Source of the DNA: CAYHCE01 sp964355015
Lineage (GTDB): Bacteria; Cyanobacteriota; Cyanobacteriia; PCC-6307; Cyanobiaceae
DNA length: 19,574 nt
Reading direction: 5' to 3'
Assembly: GCA_964355015.1 (NCBI GenBank)
Contig: CAYHCE010000050.1
Span: forward strand, 1 to 19,574
This document shows positions 7,664 through 13,957 of this stretch, one piece after another; position 1 is the first letter of the stretch; each line of letters opens with the position of its first letter. Position numbers and translations under genes: made by a program. The notes beneath the pieces were generated by a model. It was not told the DNA's origin, made no database searches, and worked only from the letters and a program-made list of their open reading frames with translations.

Positions 7664-8119
7664 ATGGATACTTGGTGGATTGATAATCCTCACCTGATCG
7701 GCAGCCGGAACCCGACGCTTGCCGACCTTGAACAGCTCAGGCGAGACGGCTACGGCGTACTGGTCTCCCTGCTCAACGAACAGGAACAATCGCCGGGATA
7801 CGACATTTGCCGTGCTAGGGCCATGGGCTTCCTTAGGTACAATATCCCGGTCAAGGACTTCTGCCCTCCGACCGTTCAGCAGCTCGAATGGTTCCTCGCG
7901 TTGGTAGCCGGCCTGCCACCAGGCACAAAGGCGGTCGTGCATTGCGCAGGGGGGACTGGGCGGACGGGAACCTTCGCCGCCTCCTACTGGATAGCAAAGG
8001 GCCTGACCGTCTCCGATGCGATCTCACACGTCAGGAAGGCTAGGCGCCATGCTGTCGAGACCCCAGAACAAGAGGATGCACTCAAAGAGTTTGCTATCCA
8101 GCGAAAGGGTCCCGTCTAA
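7664..8119 (+). CDS. Protein-tyrosine/dual-specificity phosphatase
   Basis: This is a 151-aa cysteine phosphatase. It carries the full P-loop HCAGGTGRTG at residues 93-102, with Cys94 as nucleophile and Arg100 as phosphate ligand. A likely general acid, Asp65, lies in IPVKDFCPPT. The later RHAVETPEQEDAL (about 128-140) matches the segment that positions water in CDC14/dual-specificity-like enzymes, with Gln136 as the candidate residue. Length is normal for a stand-alone bacterial enzyme of this fold. Substrates could be phosphoproteins, phosphoinositides or nucleotides; the sequence does not decide. It lies directly after the attC-like site and is co-oriented with the genes on either side. 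Its stop codon is embedded in GTCTAAC, an exact match to the left attC core. Confidence 0.85.
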   Translation: MDTWWIDNPHLIGSRNPTLADLEQLRRDGYGVLVSLLNEQEQSPGYDICRARAMGFLRYNIPVKDFCPPTVQQLEWFLALVAGLPPGTKAVVHCAGGTGRTGTFAASYWIAKGLTVSDAISHVRKARRHAVETPEQEDALKEFAIQRKGPV

Positions 8120-8158
8120 CTATTATGGATAGATTGTGGCTGCGCATGATCTATTCAT
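8114..8158 (+). repeat. attC-type left core and stem-loop after the phosphatase gene
   Basis: GTCTAAC at 8114-8120 fits the RYYYAAC core and contains the phosphatase stop codon. Five bases on, ATGGATAGAT (8125-8134) and ATCTATTCAT (8149-8158) form a 10-bp stem with one G-T pair. No matching GTTRRRY right core is present in the next 150 bases, so a complete attC is not shown. The stem could instead work as a weak terminator, though there is no T-run. Confidence 0.35.
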
Positions 8159-8197
8159 TACTCGTTTCTGTGTTTCGATGAATCATGAGGAGCTCGG

Positions 8198-8929
8198 ATG
8201 CTTGCACTTGACTCAAGCGATCTCACCAACCTGGTGCTTGTGGCCGGGCATGCCGTCTACATCGGACAGGACTACCTTGACCCGGAGCACGACCGCAACT
8301 GGTTTCTGCAGGCCTTCCAGCGTGGAGAGCCGCCGTTCTACATTGGGCACATACGTGCTGGGATCGATCTGGCGGGATGTGACTCCGCGTCGCTGCTGGT
8401 ATTCTCCGGTGGTCAGACGCGCCGCGAAGCCGGACCACGGAGCGAGGCACAGAGCTACTGGAATCTCGCAGAGTACTTCCGTTGGTGGTCAACCCCCGAG
8501 GTTTCCGAGCGTGCCACCACGGAGGAGTTTGCGCGCGACTCATTCGAGAACCTGCTGTTCTCCATCTGTCGCTTTAGGGAGTGGACTGGTCGCTATCCGG
8601 AGAGGATTCGGGTGGTGTCATGGGCTTTCAAGCAGAGACGATTTGATCTCCATCGAGAAGCACTGCGGTTCCCAGAATCCCGCTTCGAGTTCCACGGGGC
8701 AAACGATCCCAATGATCTCGACGGGGCGAAGAAGGGTGAGGCTAAGGCGATCACGGCCTTCAAGATGGACCCGTACGGCACCGGAAATGACCTCGGCAAT
8801 AAGCGAGTTGACCGAAACCCCTTCCACCGGGAGAGTCCTTATCCCTTGAGCTGCACAGAACTGAACGGAATTCTTCGGCATCAGGGGTCAACTTTGTACG
8901 CGGGCAGGCTGCCATGGTCACCATCGTGA
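8198..8929 (+). CDS. DUF218-family protein of the type common in fungi
   Basis: The 243-aa protein starts at the ATG at 8198, preceded by GAGGAG about 6 bases away. It looks like a DUF218 (YdcF-like Rossmannoid) protein of the subfamily best known from fungal genomes. Signs are VLVAGHAVY near the N-terminus, LLVFSGGQTR at about 67-76 with SEAQSYWNLA after it, ARDSFENLLFSICRFREW at about 111-128, and VVSWAFKQRRFDLHREALRFP at about 139-159. Biochemical function in this subfamily is not established. The GG-TR and SEA motifs probably form the binding site. There is no signal peptide or membrane segment, unlike SanA/ElyC-type members. It is the last gene of insert A. Composition is intermediate between the 635-aa gene and the phage genes. 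Confidence 0.75.
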   Translation: MLALDSSDLTNLVLVAGHAVYIGQDYLDPEHDRNWFLQAFQRGEPPFYIGHIRAGIDLAGCDSASLLVFSGGQTRREAGPRSEAQSYWNLAEYFRWWSTPEVSERATTEEFARDSFENLLFSICRFREWTGRYPERIRVVSWAFKQRRFDLHREALRFPESRFEFHGANDPNDLDGAKKGEAKAITAFKMDPYGTGNDLGNKRVDRNPFHRESPYPLSCTELNGILRHQGSTLYAGRLPWSPS

Positions 8930-9220
8930 TACAGAATATGAGCAAGCAGCTGACGGCGCATCACGCCACTGCTGATGCTCGTTCCCCCCACCCACATCAA
9001 ATTTTTGATTGCTAGCAAGAAGTGGTTCCTCCCACACATTGGTGTGGGTGGTGTGCAGCACCTAGAGGGAGGAGCTGCTCAGCTGCCAAGCTGTGATTAT
9101 GGGTAGAAAGACATCCAGGTGTTGTCGCTCTTGACATTACTTCAAAGATGAGATATCGAGATGGAGCAGTCACATAAGGAAGCATTGACTGTGGGTGGAC
9201 TGCACACTTGTGGCAGGCGC
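8930..9220. other. Right junction of insert A, with hairpins
   Basis: About 290 bases without a gene. ATCAAA-TT-TTTGAT (8996-9009) is a near-continuous palindrome. CCCACAC-ATTG-GTGTGGG (9031-9048) is a perfect 7-bp stem with a 4-base loop, and either could end plus-strand transcription from the DUF218 gene. The AT-richer composition continues to about 9210 and then changes to GC-rich phage coding DNA at the sigma-factor stop. The right boundary of the insertion therefore lies close to 9200. I found no direct repeat matching the left junction and no transposase. Confidence 0.5.
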
Positions 9221-9808
9221 TCAGGTATCCGGCTGCAGCGCAATCACCGTGATCGAGCAGGCTTCTTGGATTTCCCGCCAGCGCACGGTTGTGATCCCCA
9301 AGTGCCCAGGTACCTCACATGGCGGTAGCCCTTCCCGCAGCAACTTCTGCCCACTGGCATAGAGATCACGCCAGGAGGGCGGCACCTTGATCGCAAAGCC
9401 GTGGTCCCGCAGGTAGTGGGTGATCTCGCCGTTGGCGTAGGTGCGGGCGTAGGGCCGAAACGAGCGCCCACCCGTTCCATCGAAGCGAGCAGCGGCCTTG
9501 AGCAGACCGATCACCGCGAGTTGGCGCAGATCATCAAAGGGATGGGTGGTGCGGCGGGCGAAGTTGCCGGCAATCTTGTCGGCTAGATCGAGGTGGGCCA
9601 TCGCCAGGGCATGAACGGCGGCGTGGGGGTGCTGGGGCCTCCGCCCCTGACGCCGCTGGCGGGGTGGCTGAGCAGGCGGCTCGTAAGGGAAGGCAAAGAC
9701 CAGCTGCTGATGGAGCGCATACAATTGGCGGCGCCGCCGCAGCCGCCGGGGGGACGGCACGACGGCAACGGTTCCGGTCGGCTGCAGTGGCAAGCAGAGC
9801 TGGCTCAC
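9221..9808 (-). CDS. Phage-encoded sigma-70-family factor, truncated type
   Basis: The 195-aa protein has a sigma-70 region 2 at about residues 68-142: HLDLADKIAGNFARR, then FDDLRQLAVIGLLKAAARFD, SFRPYARTYANGEITHYLRD and FAIKVPPSWRDL. This matches the core-binding and -10 recognition helices of group 3/4 factors. A short region-3-like helix pair follows (about 143-185). A proper region 4 (-35 recognition) is missing, and the protein ends shortly after ITTVRWREIQEA. The first 60 residues are very basic. It starts 4 bases after the large terminase stop, so it is co-transcribed with packaging genes. A role in switching RNA polymerase to late phage promoters is likely by analogy. Alternatives are an anti-host factor or a sigma-like regulator. 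Insert A begins just past its stop. Confidence 0.75.
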   Translation of the reverse strand: MSQLCLPLQPTGTVAVVPSPRRLRRRRQLYALHQQLVFAFPYEPPAQPPRQRRQGRRPQHPHAAVHALAMAHLDLADKIAGNFARRTTHPFDDLRQLAVIGLLKAAARFDGTGGRSFRPYARTYANGEITHYLRDHGFAIKVPPSWRDLYASGQKLLREGLPPCEVPGHLGITTVRWREIQEACSITVIALQPDT

Positions 9809-9811
9809 GGC

Positions 9812-11476
9812 TCACCGGGAAAGCAGCATCGGCAGCGGATCGCGCTTGATCCCCAGGCCCCGCCAGTAGCGGGTTTCCAGCCACAGGGCCCCGTGGCCAA
9901 AGGCATCGACCAGATCCTTGGTGCCCTTGGGGAAGCGCGGCAGCTCCTCCATCAGCGGTGCGGCGCGGTGGTGGAAGCGCACCTGGCCCGCCTCCAGCAG
10001 CGGCGCCACGGCATGGGCCCGCGACTCCTTGCTACCCCTTGCGGGGATCGGCAGCAGGCCCGGCACCTTGCGCTTGAGGGTCTGCTGCACGGCCGGGCCG
10101 TTGGCGGCGTCCTCGATCAGCACCGCCTGGGGGCGAAGGCCCTGCACGTCGAGGGCGGCGAGGGTGGAGAGCAGAAAGCGGATCGTCTGCGGAAGATCGA
10201 AGTGGTGGCGGGCCGCCCAGATCACCTCCAGCTCCAGCTGCGGGGCCAGCGGCCCCTTGCGATGGGGCTCACTCGCAGACGACCAGCGGCCCAGCTGTTG
10301 TGGCCCTGCCGTATCGGGCAGCAGCAGGCCCATCAGCACGAAGCCGCAGTGGTCGTTCTGCTCCTCCCCCTTGAAGGACAGATCACAGGAGAGCACCACA
10401 GGGGCAAAGCGGCGCGGCTGCTCGCGGGGGAAGGGCGGCCGGATCCAGGCCCGCTGGAAGATCGCCCCCTGGGCCGGTGAGGGCCGCTGCTGATAGAGGG
10501 CGTTCCACCAGAACGAGCCGACGCGGGAGCGGATCTTGAGCAGCTCGCTCAGCGGGAACCGCTCGGGGCAGAGCGCCTCGCCCGGCTGGCGCCAGTCGGG
10601 CTCAACGGTGCAGGTCGCCGGGAAGGACAGGCGATCGGCCGGGTGCTCGGCGATCGCCGGCAGGTTGAGGATGTGCCACTGCTGGGGGGCGTCGCCGGTT
10701 TCCTGGGCCAGCAGCCAGCCGATCACGTCCTCGTGGTCCCAGCGGGTGAGCACGATCACCTGGGCCGAGAGGTTGTGCTGCAGGGCGCCATCACCGGCGT
10801 CAATGAACTGCGGCTCGGCGCGGGTGAACCAGACGGCCTTGAGCCAGTCCTCGATGCGCGAGCGCACCCGGGCGGAGCCGGCATCGGCCGGACCCTTGTA
10901 GGGGTCATCGATCACACCGAGGCTGTAGCCCTTGCCGGTGAACGGACCATCCACACCGGCGGCGATGCAGCCGCCGCGCTGGGTGGTGAGCCAGTTACCG
11001 ACTGCCGCTGAATCCTTGGAGAGTTGGTTGCCGGTGACGCGGTAGAAGTGCCGCGCCTCGCGGGAGTGGGCATAGGCCAGCTCACCGGAGTAGCTGGCGA
11101 TGGCGGCGAACAGATGCGGGTGGCGGTAGATGAAGTAGGCGGGGAACAGCTTGGAAACCAAGAGCGATTTTCCAAGGCGTGGCGGGCAGGTGACGATCAG
11201 GCGCGAGAGCTGGCCATCGGCGATCGCCTGCAGCAGGGCGATCAGCACCAGAGCCCAGCGGTGGAAGCCATAGCGGGGGTAGGCCTCAGTGATGAACTGC
11301 CGGAAGCTCAGCGGCGCCGTGCTGGCGGTGGCCAGGGCGGGATCAGGAACACCCAGCAGGCCGAGATCACCCCAGGGGTCGCCGTGCTGCGGGGAGTGCA
11401 GCAGGCCGCCATCGCTCCACAGGCCCGCTGAGGTCAGGTGCCCGGGGGTGGATACCAGCAGCCGCCCTGCCACCAT
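9812..11476 (-). CDS. terL: Terminase large subunit
   Basis: This 554-aa protein is the packaging ATPase-nuclease. The ATPase domain has a Walker A variant CPPRLGKS (about 97-104), Walker B SLGVIDDP (about 185-192) and a coupling motif VIVLTRW (about 240-246). The RNase H-like nuclease domain has the first Asp in VVLSCDLSFKG (Asp365), the middle acidic residues in VLIEDAANG (about 452-460), and the last Asp in KDLVDAFGHGAL (about 520-531). All catalytic elements are present, so the gene looks intact. Its ATG overlaps the stop of the small-subunit-like gene by one base (TGATG). The PPRLGKS form of Walker A is typical of the P22/Mu-like and gamma-proteobacterial prophage group. Two HIP1 octamers occur inside the gene. 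Confidence 0.93.
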   Translation of the reverse strand: MVAGRLLVSTPGHLTSAGLWSDGGLLHSPQHGDPWGDLGLLGVPDPALATASTAPLSFRQFITEAYPRYGFHRWALVLIALLQAIADGQLSRLIVTCPPRLGKSLLVSKLFPAYFIYRHPHLFAAIASYSGELAYAHSREARHFYRVTGNQLSKDSAAVGNWLTTQRGGCIAAGVDGPFTGKGYSLGVIDDPYKGPADAGSARVRSRIEDWLKAVWFTRAEPQFIDAGDGALQHNLSAQVIVLTRWDHEDVIGWLLAQETGDAPQQWHILNLPAIAEHPADRLSFPATCTVEPDWRQPGEALCPERFPLSELLKIRSRVGSFWWNALYQQRPSPAQGAIFQRAWIRPPFPREQPRRFAPVVLSCDLSFKGEEQNDHCGFVLMGLLLPDTAGPQQLGRWSSASEPHRKGPLAPQLELEVIWAARHHFDLPQTIRFLLSTLAALDVQGLRPQAVLIEDAANGPAVQQTLKRKVPGLLPIPARGSKESRAHAVAPLLEAGQVRFHHRAAPLMEELPRFPKGTKDLVDAFGHGALWLETRYWRGLGIKRDPLPMLLSR

Positions 11477-12090
11477 CAGGCCACCTCGCTTGGCGGCTTG
11501 ATCGGGGCCCGCAGCATCCCGGAGATTTCGCAGACCACACGGTGGGCGCCGACGGCGGCGGAGAACTGCTCAGCCTCAGCCGCGCGGCGGGCCACGTCCA
11601 TCAGGGCGTAGATCTGCTCAGCGATGTGCAGCGAGCGATCGGTGATGAGCTCCTGCGCCATGCGGGAGCGGGCCACCTTGATGTACTTACGCAGCGTGTA
11701 GGAGGAGGTCATCCCCCACAGCTCAAAGGCCATCTCGCTGATGAAGCGCTTGGGCTGGCGCTGGGCGATCCAGAGCTGCAGCTGAGCAATGCGGGCCTCC
11801 ACCTCGGCATGGGTGGGCGTCAGGCGGCTGTTCTTCTGGTGGGGGAACTGAACGCCGCGAGACTTCTTCTTGCCCGACTTGCCGGTGTCCTCTGGCTCGG
11901 ACGGCGGCTCAGGCCAGATCGGCTGGCCATCGGGGTCTTCCAGGGGCGCCGAGTTGCGGAGGATCTCGACGATCGGATCCGGCCCCAGGTCGTCGATCTC
12001 CCCCAACGCAGCCGCTAGCTGTGCGCGCATCTGAGCGACAGGATCAAAACAAGCGTGTGGAGTATCCGTAGCCAGCACGCAGTAGCGCAC
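11476..12090 (-). CDS. Terminase small-subunit-like protein
   Basis: The 204-aa protein directly precedes the large terminase and overlaps it by one base. The N-terminal 90 residues are acidic and Pro-rich, with a basic patch GKKKSRG at about 72-78. The C-terminal 110 residues are helical: an EARIAQLQLWIAQRQ helix, then a likely helix-turn-helix around ISEMAFELWGMTSSYTLRKYIKVA (about 119-142), then two long helices. This fits a DNA-recognition subunit that marks the packaging site. The listed start is GTG at 12090. An in-frame ATG at 12030 is a plausible alternative, since neither start has a clear Shine-Dalgarno sequence. I make the call from position and helix pattern. Confidence 0.65.
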   Translation of the reverse strand: MRYCVLATDTPHACFDPVAQMRAQLAAALGEIDDLGPDPIVEILRNSAPLEDPDGQPIWPEPPSEPEDTGKSGKKKSRGVQFPHQKNSRLTPTHAEVEARIAQLQLWIAQRQPKRFISEMAFELWGMTSSYTLRKYIKVARSRMAQELITDRSLHIAEQIYALMDVARRAAEAEQFSAAVGAHRVVCEISGMLRAPIKPPSEVA

Positions 12091-12458
12091 CTGAGTCTAA
12101 GCGTGCAGACATGAGAAGCCAGACGGGGCCAGCAGCGCGGGCGCCCGACGGCGGGGCGTCAGGGTGTCAGGCCGCGCAAGGGCTGCGCGAGTTCGGCCTT
12201 ACGGCCTCACCCTTGCCCTGGCCTGATTGGATATCCCCTCGCCGCCACCCGGCTGGGGCGGTTGGGTCACGGCGCCATGGCGCACGCGGCGCGATGCGCC
12301 GGGCTGCATGTGGCGGTGGGCCAGTGGAGCGAAGGATTGCGCGCGCGGCTGCGCGGGGGGAGCGATCGGTGACTCGGTCAAAAAGCCAGTATTTGGATAG
12401 GTTCTGGGCTGATCTGCGCTAGAATCAACTCTCATAGATAGCGCATGGTATTTAGCTC
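12091..12458. promoter_or_regulatory. Divergent intergenic region between the terminase operon and the DUF2493 gene
   Basis: About 370 bases without a convincing gene lie between two divergent transcripts, so promoters for both are expected here. The DNA is full of GC-rich dyads: CAAGGG (12177-12182) with CCCTTG (12210-12215) encloses GGCC-TTAC-GGCC (12195-12206), and GCGCCATGGCGC (12272-12283) is a perfect 12-base palindrome. TAGAAT at 12420-12425 is a possible plus-strand -10, but the nearest TTG-type -35 is spaced too far (21 bases). The packaging site of the phage could also lie here, beside the small terminase gene; that is inference. Confidence 0.45.
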
Positions 12459-12914
12459 ATGGCTGCCAATATTACCGGCTGTGCGGATGATTCAAGCCGC
12501 ATGGTTGCGCCCGCCTCGCTGGTGCTGCTCACCAGTGGCGGCCGTGATCTGGCCTGGCCGCTGGAGAAGGTGATCCGCTCGATGGTCTCGGCGGTGGATG
12601 GCTGCCGGGTCGATGTGGTGCTGCACGGCGGAGCACGGGGCGCCGATGCCCTGGTGGATCAGGCCGCCAGGCGGCTCGGCTGGCCGCTGCGGGTGATGCC
12701 TGCCGAATGGTCGCGCTATGGCGCCGCAGCAGGGCCGATCCGCAATGCCTTGATGCTCACCGCTGCGGTGGCCCGTGCCGTTGAGCTGGGGGAACAAGCT
12801 GAGTTGCTGCTGCTGGCATTCCCCGGCGGGCGTGGCACGGAGAACGCGCAGCTGGAGGCACGGAAGCTGGCTCGGCTCGGCGACCATCCGATCCGGGTGC
12901 AGAAGGTGTGGTGA
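12459..12914 (+). CDS. DUF2493 / SLOG-family (YspA-like) protein
   Basis: The 151-aa protein is the only plus-strand gene between the two inserts. It matches DUF2493 in the SLOG/Rossmann superfamily: LLTSGGRD near residue 27, then VVLHGGARGADALVDQAARRLG (about 50-71), and a closing segment YGAAAGPIRNALM (about 87-99), all expected for the nucleotide-binding site. SLOG proteins are proposed to bind nucleotide or ADP-ribose-type ligands and recur in phages and defence loci. The exact ligand here is unknown. Met15 (12501) is a possible later start, since neither start has a clear ribosome site. Its stop is 9 bases from the convergent end of the minus-strand frame at 12924. Confidence 0.8.
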   Translation: MAANITGCADDSSRMVAPASLVLLTSGGRDLAWPLEKVIRSMVSAVDGCRVDVVLHGGARGADALVDQAARRLGWPLRVMPAEWSRYGAAAGPIRNALMLTAAVARAVELGEQAELLLLAFPGGRGTENAQLEARKLARLGDHPIRVQKVW

Positions 12915-12923
12915 GCAGGCGGC

Positions 12924-13230
12924 TCAGATCAGCATGAGATCGAAGCTGGCAGGCGGCTGCTCGCCCCAGAAGCCGGACCCCACCAGGGAGCAGACCATGG
13001 CCTGCAGGGAGATGCTCAGGCGGCTCCTGTGGCGGCTCGATCTGCTGGAACCAGGAGCGAAGGGAGCAGAGCTGCTCATCACTGAGCGCAAAGTTGGTGG
13101 CGCCGAAGTCGAGCACCACGGTCGGATCCGCTGTCCTTACGCTCACCTGGGGCCGCCAAGAGATGAAGCAGTCCGGCTGATCGCTCTGCCGCTGCAGCGG
13201 GGGTTGAAGAAGGCGGGCGTGATCCGCCAT
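12924..13230 (-). pseudogene. Frameshifted small phage gene
   Basis: From ATG 13230 a frame codes MADHARLLQPPLQRQSDQP and later VVLDFGATNFALSDEQL, with GC-rich third positions as far as about 13030. Beyond that the same frame loses codon bias. The +1 frame takes it up (SISLQAMVCSLVGSGFWGEQ) and ends at a TGA at 12924-12926. The simplest reading is one gene of about 100 codons with a one-base indel near 13020-13035. Two overlapping genes or programmed frameshifting would also fit. I do not recognise the family. The ATG overlaps the TGA of the fragment upstream (TGATG), which suggests translational coupling in an old operon. Confidence 0.4.
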
Positions 13231-13292
13231 CAGGTCACCGTTGTGGCCATGCGCTCAGGGTCATTCTGTAGCTGAACGAACAGTTGGTTCAC
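13230..13292 (-). pseudogene. Tail fragment of a minus-strand gene at the edge of insert B
   Basis: A 20-codon frame from GTG 13292 (MNQLFVQLQNDPERMATTVT) ends in a TGA that overlaps the next ATG. The frame is open further upstream to about 13350, but codon use there is unlike the phage genes. This fits the 3' end of a phage gene whose front part was displaced by insert B. GGCGGG before the GTG could also make it a tiny gene. The family is unknown. Confidence 0.3.
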
Positions 13293-13367
13293 GGACCCGC
13301 CTATTTCTTCCTTGTCTACTCCCCAATCCAAGCAAAGGCCATACCCTGGAGGGGATGTCAGACTTGG

Positions 13368-13449
13368 GCCTAGCAGTTATGAAGGGTCTTATGCTGCAAA
13401 TCAGGCAGGCATTGGGGTAGATACCGGACCCGCCGAAATACTGTTAGGC
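13368..13449 (+). repeat. attC-like site, variant left core
   Basis: The right end is GTTAGGC (13443-13449), a perfect GTTRRRY core. The left end, GCCTAGC (13368-13374), complements it except for one base of the AAC triplet. The outer arms extend to ten bases (GCCTAGCAGT against ACTGTTAGGC). Further in, GGGTC pairs with GACCC after an unequal spacer. At 82 bases it has attC size. It lies at the left edge of insert B. Confidence 0.5.
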
Positions 13450-13544
13450 AGACCAGCTGCGGTTGCGCCTTACTGGACAGGAGTCTCGTTGATGGCCACA
13501 TCATTTTGGTACAGTGCGATCATGAAGGTGGCTTAAGGCGTTGA

Positions 13545-13702
13545 CAAGATATTCGCACCATGCAGGAGTTGCTAGGGCACAGCGATGTGAAGACCACGAA
13601 GATCTATACGCATGTGCTCAATCGAGAGGGCCGGCCGGGGTCAGAAAGCCGGTTGATTTGCTTTTCTCTGAGACAAGGGGCGGCCGAGGAAAAATGGGCT
13701 AA
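13545..13702 (+). pseudogene. C-terminal remnant of an integron integrase (IntI type)
   Basis: The translation reads DIRTMQELLGHSDVKTTKIY, then THVLNR. This is the conserved end of tyrosine recombinases with the catalytic His-x-x-x-Tyr part (LGHSD...IYTH), and it is closest in wording to IntI integrases (YTHVLNRG). After Asn-Arg near 13625 the frame must shift to read GPAGVRKPVDLL, which matches the IntI tail, and then stops at TAA 13700-13702. A TGA lies just upstream (13542-13544), and none of the rest of the enzyme (Arg boxes, patch domains) is found. The gene is therefore truncated and frameshifted and cannot be active. Its orientation is the same as the cassettes, unlike most integrons, where intI is divergent. 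Confidence 0.75.
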
Positions 13703-13957
13703 TGTTAGGGGGCTATACGGATCGGCCCATCACGCTTGGCCTGTCCTCTTTCATCCCCGAGAAGCCATGCAGCGCAACGGATCTGAAGCCGCCATGAAGG
13801 ACGCCCCCAGCGTGATATTGGGAAGCAGCACACGCAGGATGGGGTGATATGCGGTCCGCCCATACACTTGTTAGACCGCCATGTGAGCATTCCTCCGCAA
13901 GAGGAAGTCGACAATATCACGATTGTGTGTGACCATTCTCAGTAATAGGATCATCGT
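13703..13957 (+). other. Leader of cassette 1, with an unpaired integron core and hairpin
   Basis: About 255 bases without a convincing gene. GTTAGAC at 13870-13876 matches the GTTRRRY core and would be the natural left boundary of the cassette holding the 218-aa gene, but I could not find a convincing matching left arm upstream. It may be an attI-like or decayed site. TTCCTC (13890-13895) and GAGGAA (13901-13906) form a perfect 6-bp hairpin in the leader. AGGA lies about 8 bases before the ATG at 13958. Confidence 0.4.

Noticed and set aside
8136..8849. Plus-strand ORF of 237 codons overlapping the DUF218 gene
   Set aside because: It is a different frame over the DUF218 gene, which has recognisable motifs and a good ribosome site; this one is Ser/Arg-rich with no family.
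9593..10480. Plus-strand ORF of 295 codons
   Set aside because: It overlaps the sigma factor and terL, both of which have definite motifs on the other strand.
12111..12422. 103-codon plus-strand ORF in the divergent spacer
   Set aside because: It is Arg/Gly/Ala-rich translation of GC-rich dyads with no coding signature.
13312..13536. 74-codon plus-strand ORF
   Set aside because: It runs straight through the attC-like site at 13368-13449 and has no family or ribosome site.
13560..13847. 95-codon ORF read as an intact protein
   Set aside because: Only the first 20 or so codons make sense, as the IntI tail; the rest is the wrong frame after an indel, so it is treated as a pseudogene.
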